Source: DSNY01 sp016861185
Lineage (GTDB): Bacteria > Pseudomonadota > Gammaproteobacteria > Burkholderiales > Burkholderiaceae_F
Reading direction: 5' to 3'
DNA: 8,429 nt
Assembly: GCA_030263275.1 (NCBI GenBank)
Contig: SZOR01000141.1
Span: 1 to 8,429 of the forward strand
Notes under the pieces: model-generated
What the model saw: the letters and a program-made list of their open reading frames with translations, nothing else
The model's database searches: none
What the model was told of the DNA's origin: nothing
Shown: positions 6,565 to 8,429 of the stretch, one piece after another
Numbering within the stretch: position 1 is the stretch's first letter
How the letters are laid out: every line of letters begins with the position of its first letter
Program-made: the position numbers and the translations under genes

Positions 6565-7867
6565 GCAGTTCCTCGACGATCGCCGCCGCCCGCGCCGTCG
6601 CGCCGCGGTGCGCCTGTGCGAAACGCAGCGCAGCAGCGCGCATCGACTCGAGCCGCGCCGGGTCGGACGCGAGTTCGGCCATCGCGCGTAGCGCCGCGTC
6701 GGCGCCGTCGACCTGGATCGCCGCGCCGGCATCGAGCGCGTCGCGCGTGGCCTGCTCGAAGTTGAACATGTGCGGGCCGACGACCACCGGGCAGCCGCAC
6801 GCGCAGGCTTCGATCAGGTTCTGCCCGCCGAGCGGCTTCAGGCTGCCCCCGATCAGCGCCACGTCCGCCGCCGCGTAGTACATCGCCATCTCGCCCATCG
6901 AGTCGCCGAGCAGCACCTCGGCGTCGATCCGCTCCGGCCATGTCGCGCCGAATGCGGACCGCCGCGCAACGCGCAGCCCGCTCGCGGCAAGCAGTTGCGC
7001 CACCTCCTCGAACCGCTGCGGATGTCGCGGCACCATCAAGAAAATGGGGTCAGACACCATTTTTCGGAAATTGGTGTCTGACCCCATTTTTTTGAGGGCC
7101 GACAGGAGGACGGACTCTTCGCCTTCCCGGGTGCTGGCGAAGAGCCAGACCGGGCGGTTGCCGAGGCGCTCGCGCAAGGCGCGGCCGCGTTGAAGCAGGT
7201 CTCCGGGCGGGGCAAGGTCGAACTTCAGATTGCCGATCACGTCGATCGGTCCGGGATAAAGCTGCGCGACGCGATCCCGATCGGCCGCGGTTTGCGCAGC
7301 GATGCGCGCGAAGCACGCGACCGCCGCGCGCACGAGCGCGGGCCAGCGTCGGGCCTTGGCCAGCGACTTTGCCGACAGCCGCGCGTTGACGAGCAGCATC
7401 GGAACGTTCGCATCGCGTGCGGCGAACAGCAGGTTGGGCCAGACCTCCGTTTCGAGCACGATCCCGATCCGCGGCCTCGCCTCGCGCAGAAAGCGCCGCA
7501 CCGCGAACGGCAGGTCGTACGGCAGATAGCGCTGCACGACGCGCCCGGGTAACGCGCGCGCGATGCCCTCGCCCACCGCGCGTCCGGTCGGCGTCATGTG
7601 CGTCAGCAGGACGCTCAGCCCGGGATGCGCTTTCGCGAGCCGCTCGATCAAGGGCTGCGCGGCGCGCGTTTCGCCGACCGACACCGCATGCACCCAGACG
7701 ACCGGCCCGTCGCCTTCGACGCGCGGACCGCGGCCGAGGAAACGCTCGCCCCAATGCGCCAGATACTCGCGCTGGCGCAGGCTGCGCCACGCGAGATACG
7801 CGGCGGCGAAGGGCAGTCCGGCGAACCACGCCGCGGAGTACAGCCAGCGCGCCGCGCGTTCGCTCAT
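6542..7867 (-). CDS. waaA: 3-deoxy-D-manno-octulosonic acid (Kdo) transferase, carrying an in-frame palindromic insert
   Basis: WaaA (KdtA, family GT30) transfers Kdo from CMP-Kdo to lipid A precursor at the cytoplasmic face of the inner membrane. The 441 residues begin with a hydrophobic anchor (about 8-28). The N-terminal domain has HAVSVGE with the presumed catalytic Glu66, HMTPTGRAVGE, RYLPYDLPF and ETEVWPNLL (Glu139/Glu141). The C-terminal domain has NLKFD, FASTREGEE, VPRHPQRFEEV, IGGSLKPLGGQNLIEA (from 339) and GPHMFNF (364-370). All family motifs are intact. Residues about 260-276, KMGSDTNFRKMVSDPIF, are encoded by a 19-bp-arm palindrome and do not look like WaaA; the segment between the EGEE helix and VPRHP is longer than I expect. 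ATG 7867 is chosen because it overlaps the waaC stop (ATGA) and gives the normal N-terminus. One open frame extends upstream but only through waaC. Whether one or two Kdo residues are added cannot be told. Confidence 0.96.
   Translation of the reverse strand: MSERAARWLYSAAWFAGLPFAAAYLAWRSLRQREYLAHWGERFLGRGPRVEGDGPVVWVHAVSVGETRAAQPLIERLAKAHPGLSVLLTHMTPTGRAVGEGIARALPGRVVQRYLPYDLPFAVRRFLREARPRIGIVLETEVWPNLLFAARDANVPMLLVNARLSAKSLAKARRWPALVRAAVACFARIAAQTAADRDRVAQLYPGPIDVIGNLKFDLAPPGDLLQRGRALRERLGNRPVWLFASTREGEESVLLSALKKMGSDTNFRKMVSDPIFLMVPRHPQRFEEVAQLLAASGLRVARRSAFGATWPERIDAEVLLGDSMGEMAMYYAAADVALIGGSLKPLGGQNLIEACACGCPVVVGPHMFNFEQATRDALDAGAAIQVDGADAALRAMAELASDPARLESMRAAALRFAQAHRGATARAAAIVEELLSAPAAR
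7036..7095. repeat. Near-perfect palindromic element (REP/REPIN-like) inside waaA
   Basis: The arms aaaatggggtcagacacca (7041-7059) and tggtgtctgaccccatttt (7072-7090) are exact reverse complements. Pairing extends outward through a G-T wobble (7040/7091) and four more pairs (tcaa/ttga), giving 24-nt arms from 7036 to 7095. The 12-nt centre (7060-7071) contains a further TTT/AAA pair set. The core has 21 G+C in 50 (42%), far below its surroundings. I recall TGGGGTCAGAC/GTCTGACCCCA palindromes as dispersed elements in betaproteobacterial genomes, sometimes near Y1 (REP-associated) transposases; this is memory, not a search. It occurs once in this window and no transposase is present. It is read through in the waaA frame without a stop. 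Confidence 0.88.
7041..7093 (+). terminator. Terminator-shaped hairpin plus T-run, antisense to waaA
   Basis: Read on the + strand, the 19-bp stem of the palindrome is followed directly by seven T residues (7087-7093), the form of an intrinsic terminator. Part of the T-run belongs to the stem, which weakens the analogy. No + strand gene is close upstream except read-through from tolC, whose stop is about 480 bp away. On the minus strand the same stem ends in TTTTCTT, so it could also cause partial termination within waaA mRNA when translation lags. Function is inferred only. Confidence 0.4.
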
Positions 7868-8429
7868 CGCGCCGGGCTCGCCGCCAGCACGCGTTCGATC
7901 GCCGCGATGACCTCCGCTGCGCTCGGCGCGCGGTCGACGCCGCCCAGGCTCTCGCACGGCGCATCGCCGGTGATCCCGACCAGCGCCGGGTCGTAGTCGC
8001 AGTAGATGCCGACGGTCGGCGCGCCGACCGCGGCGGCGAGATGCGCGAGCCCCGTGTCGAGCCCGACCACGACGCGCGCGCTGGCGAGCACCGCGGCGAT
8101 CGCATCGAGCGGCGCGCGCGGCGCGACTTCCGCATCGCGCATGCCCGCGGCGCGCGCGCAGGTGCGCACGCCCTCCTCGTCCGATCCCCAGAACAGCAGC
8201 GAGCGCAGCCCGCGCTGCGCGAGCCACGCCTCGACCGCGGCCCAACGCTCGTCGGGCCAGAGCTTGGTTGCGCGGCTGGCGTTGGTCAGCAGCGCGGCAT
8301 ACGGACGCTCATCGGCGAGCGCGCGCAGTTCGCCGTCGATCGCGGCCGGCTTCAAGCCGAAGCGCGGCGGCCCGTCGGGCGTGTAGCCGAACGCCGCCGC
8401 GCCGATCCGTCGATTGCGTTCGATCGCCG
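7864..8429 (-). CDS. waaC: Lipopolysaccharide heptosyltransferase I (GT9), 5' end missing
   Basis: WaaC adds the first L-glycero-D-manno-heptose to Kdo of the LPS inner core, at the cytoplasmic membrane face. The frame is open to the window edge, leaving about 188 C-terminal residues. The fragment starts AIERNRRIGAAAFGY, the linker region typical of WaaC. It continues with LLTNASRATKLWPDERW (start of the C-terminal nucleotide-sugar domain), LLFWGSDEE, then VVVGLDTGLAHLAAAVGAPTVGIY, the GT9 signature with the conserved D-T-G-L-A-H, and ends with DPALVGITGD, LGG and SAAEVIAAIERVL. These favour heptosyltransferase I over II (WaaF), as does its position directly upstream of waaA. The stop TGA overlaps the waaA ATG as ATGA, so the two are translationally coupled. 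A TTG at 8355 is only an internal Leu codon, not a start. Confidence 0.9.
   Translation of the reverse strand, partial: AIERNRRIGAAAFGYTPDGPPRFGLKPAAIDGELRALADERPYAALLTNASRATKLWPDERWAAVEAWLAQRGLRSLLFWGSDEEGVRTCARAAGMRDAEVAPRAPLDAIAAVLASARVVVGLDTGLAHLAAAVGAPTVGIYCDYDPALVGITGDAPCESLGGVDRAPSAAEVIAAIERVLAASPAR

Noticed and set aside
6550..6568. Small hairpin CTGCT / AGCAG at the tolC end as a terminator
   Set aside because: The stem is only 5 bp with a 9-nt loop and no T-run, which is within chance for this composition.
4879..6732. A 617-codon minus-strand open frame opposite rhodanese and tolC
   Set aside because: It is a low-complexity Arg-rich translation with no domain, and is the shadow of the tolC frame.
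7041..7090. The waaA palindrome as evidence of a pseudogene or assembly junction
   Set aside because: The frame stays open and all WaaA motifs are present on both sides in correct order, so the gene looks functional. An artefact cannot be fully excluded without reads.
7868..8245. Upstream extension of the waaA frame to position 8245
   Set aside because: The extension runs through waaC in another frame and reads as Arg/Ala-rich sequence. ATG 7867 gives the normal WaaA N-terminus and the ATGA overlap.

Overview
The window is GC-rich chromosomal DNA of a Gram-negative bacterium, most likely a betaproteobacterium of the Burkholderiales or a related group. The evidence is the very GC-rich third codon positions, the complete Gram-negative envelope gene content, and the gene order methyltransferase - rhodanese - TolC facing waaA and waaC, which I recall as common in that class. 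No sequence search was possible, so the taxonomic placement is an inference.

Layout. Positions 3-833 (+) hold the 3' part of a periplasmic adaptor (membrane fusion protein). It is followed at 885-4052 (+) by a full-length RND (HAE-1 type) inner-membrane efflux permease. A perfect 11-bp hairpin lies at the junction, and the adaptor's TGA stop sits in its loop. A short non-coding stretch (4053-4155) contains a weak candidate promoter. It leads into a second + strand group: a divergent PCMT-family methyltransferase (4156-4869), a single-domain rhodanese (4869-5192, TGATG overlap) and a TolC-type outer-membrane channel (5227-6564). On the minus strand, convergent with tolC and overlapping its end by 23 bp, are waaA (Kdo transferase, 6542-7867) and upstream of it waaC (heptosyltransferase I, 7864 to the window edge), joined by an ATGA overlap.

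How the genes work together. The adaptor, permease and TolC-like channel are the three parts of a tripartite efflux pump, although the channel gene is separated from the pump genes and probably belongs to another transcript. WaaA and WaaC act in succession in building the LPS inner core: Kdo onto lipid A, then the first heptose onto Kdo. The whole window is therefore cell-envelope biology. The methyltransferase and rhodanese have no obvious role in it.

Most notable observation. A roughly 50-60 nt, AT-richer, nearly perfect palindrome (core 7041-7090, 19-bp perfect arms) lies inside the waaA coding region. It is translated in frame as residues 260-276 of an otherwise intact WaaA, just before the conserved VPRHP strand. 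It looks like a small dispersed palindromic (REP/REPIN-like) element that has become part of an apparently essential enzyme. It also has the shape of an intrinsic terminator, especially on the + strand. A second, different repeat-like patch supplies the last ~17 residues and the stop codon of the adaptor. No tRNA, rRNA, CRISPR array or complete transposon is visible.
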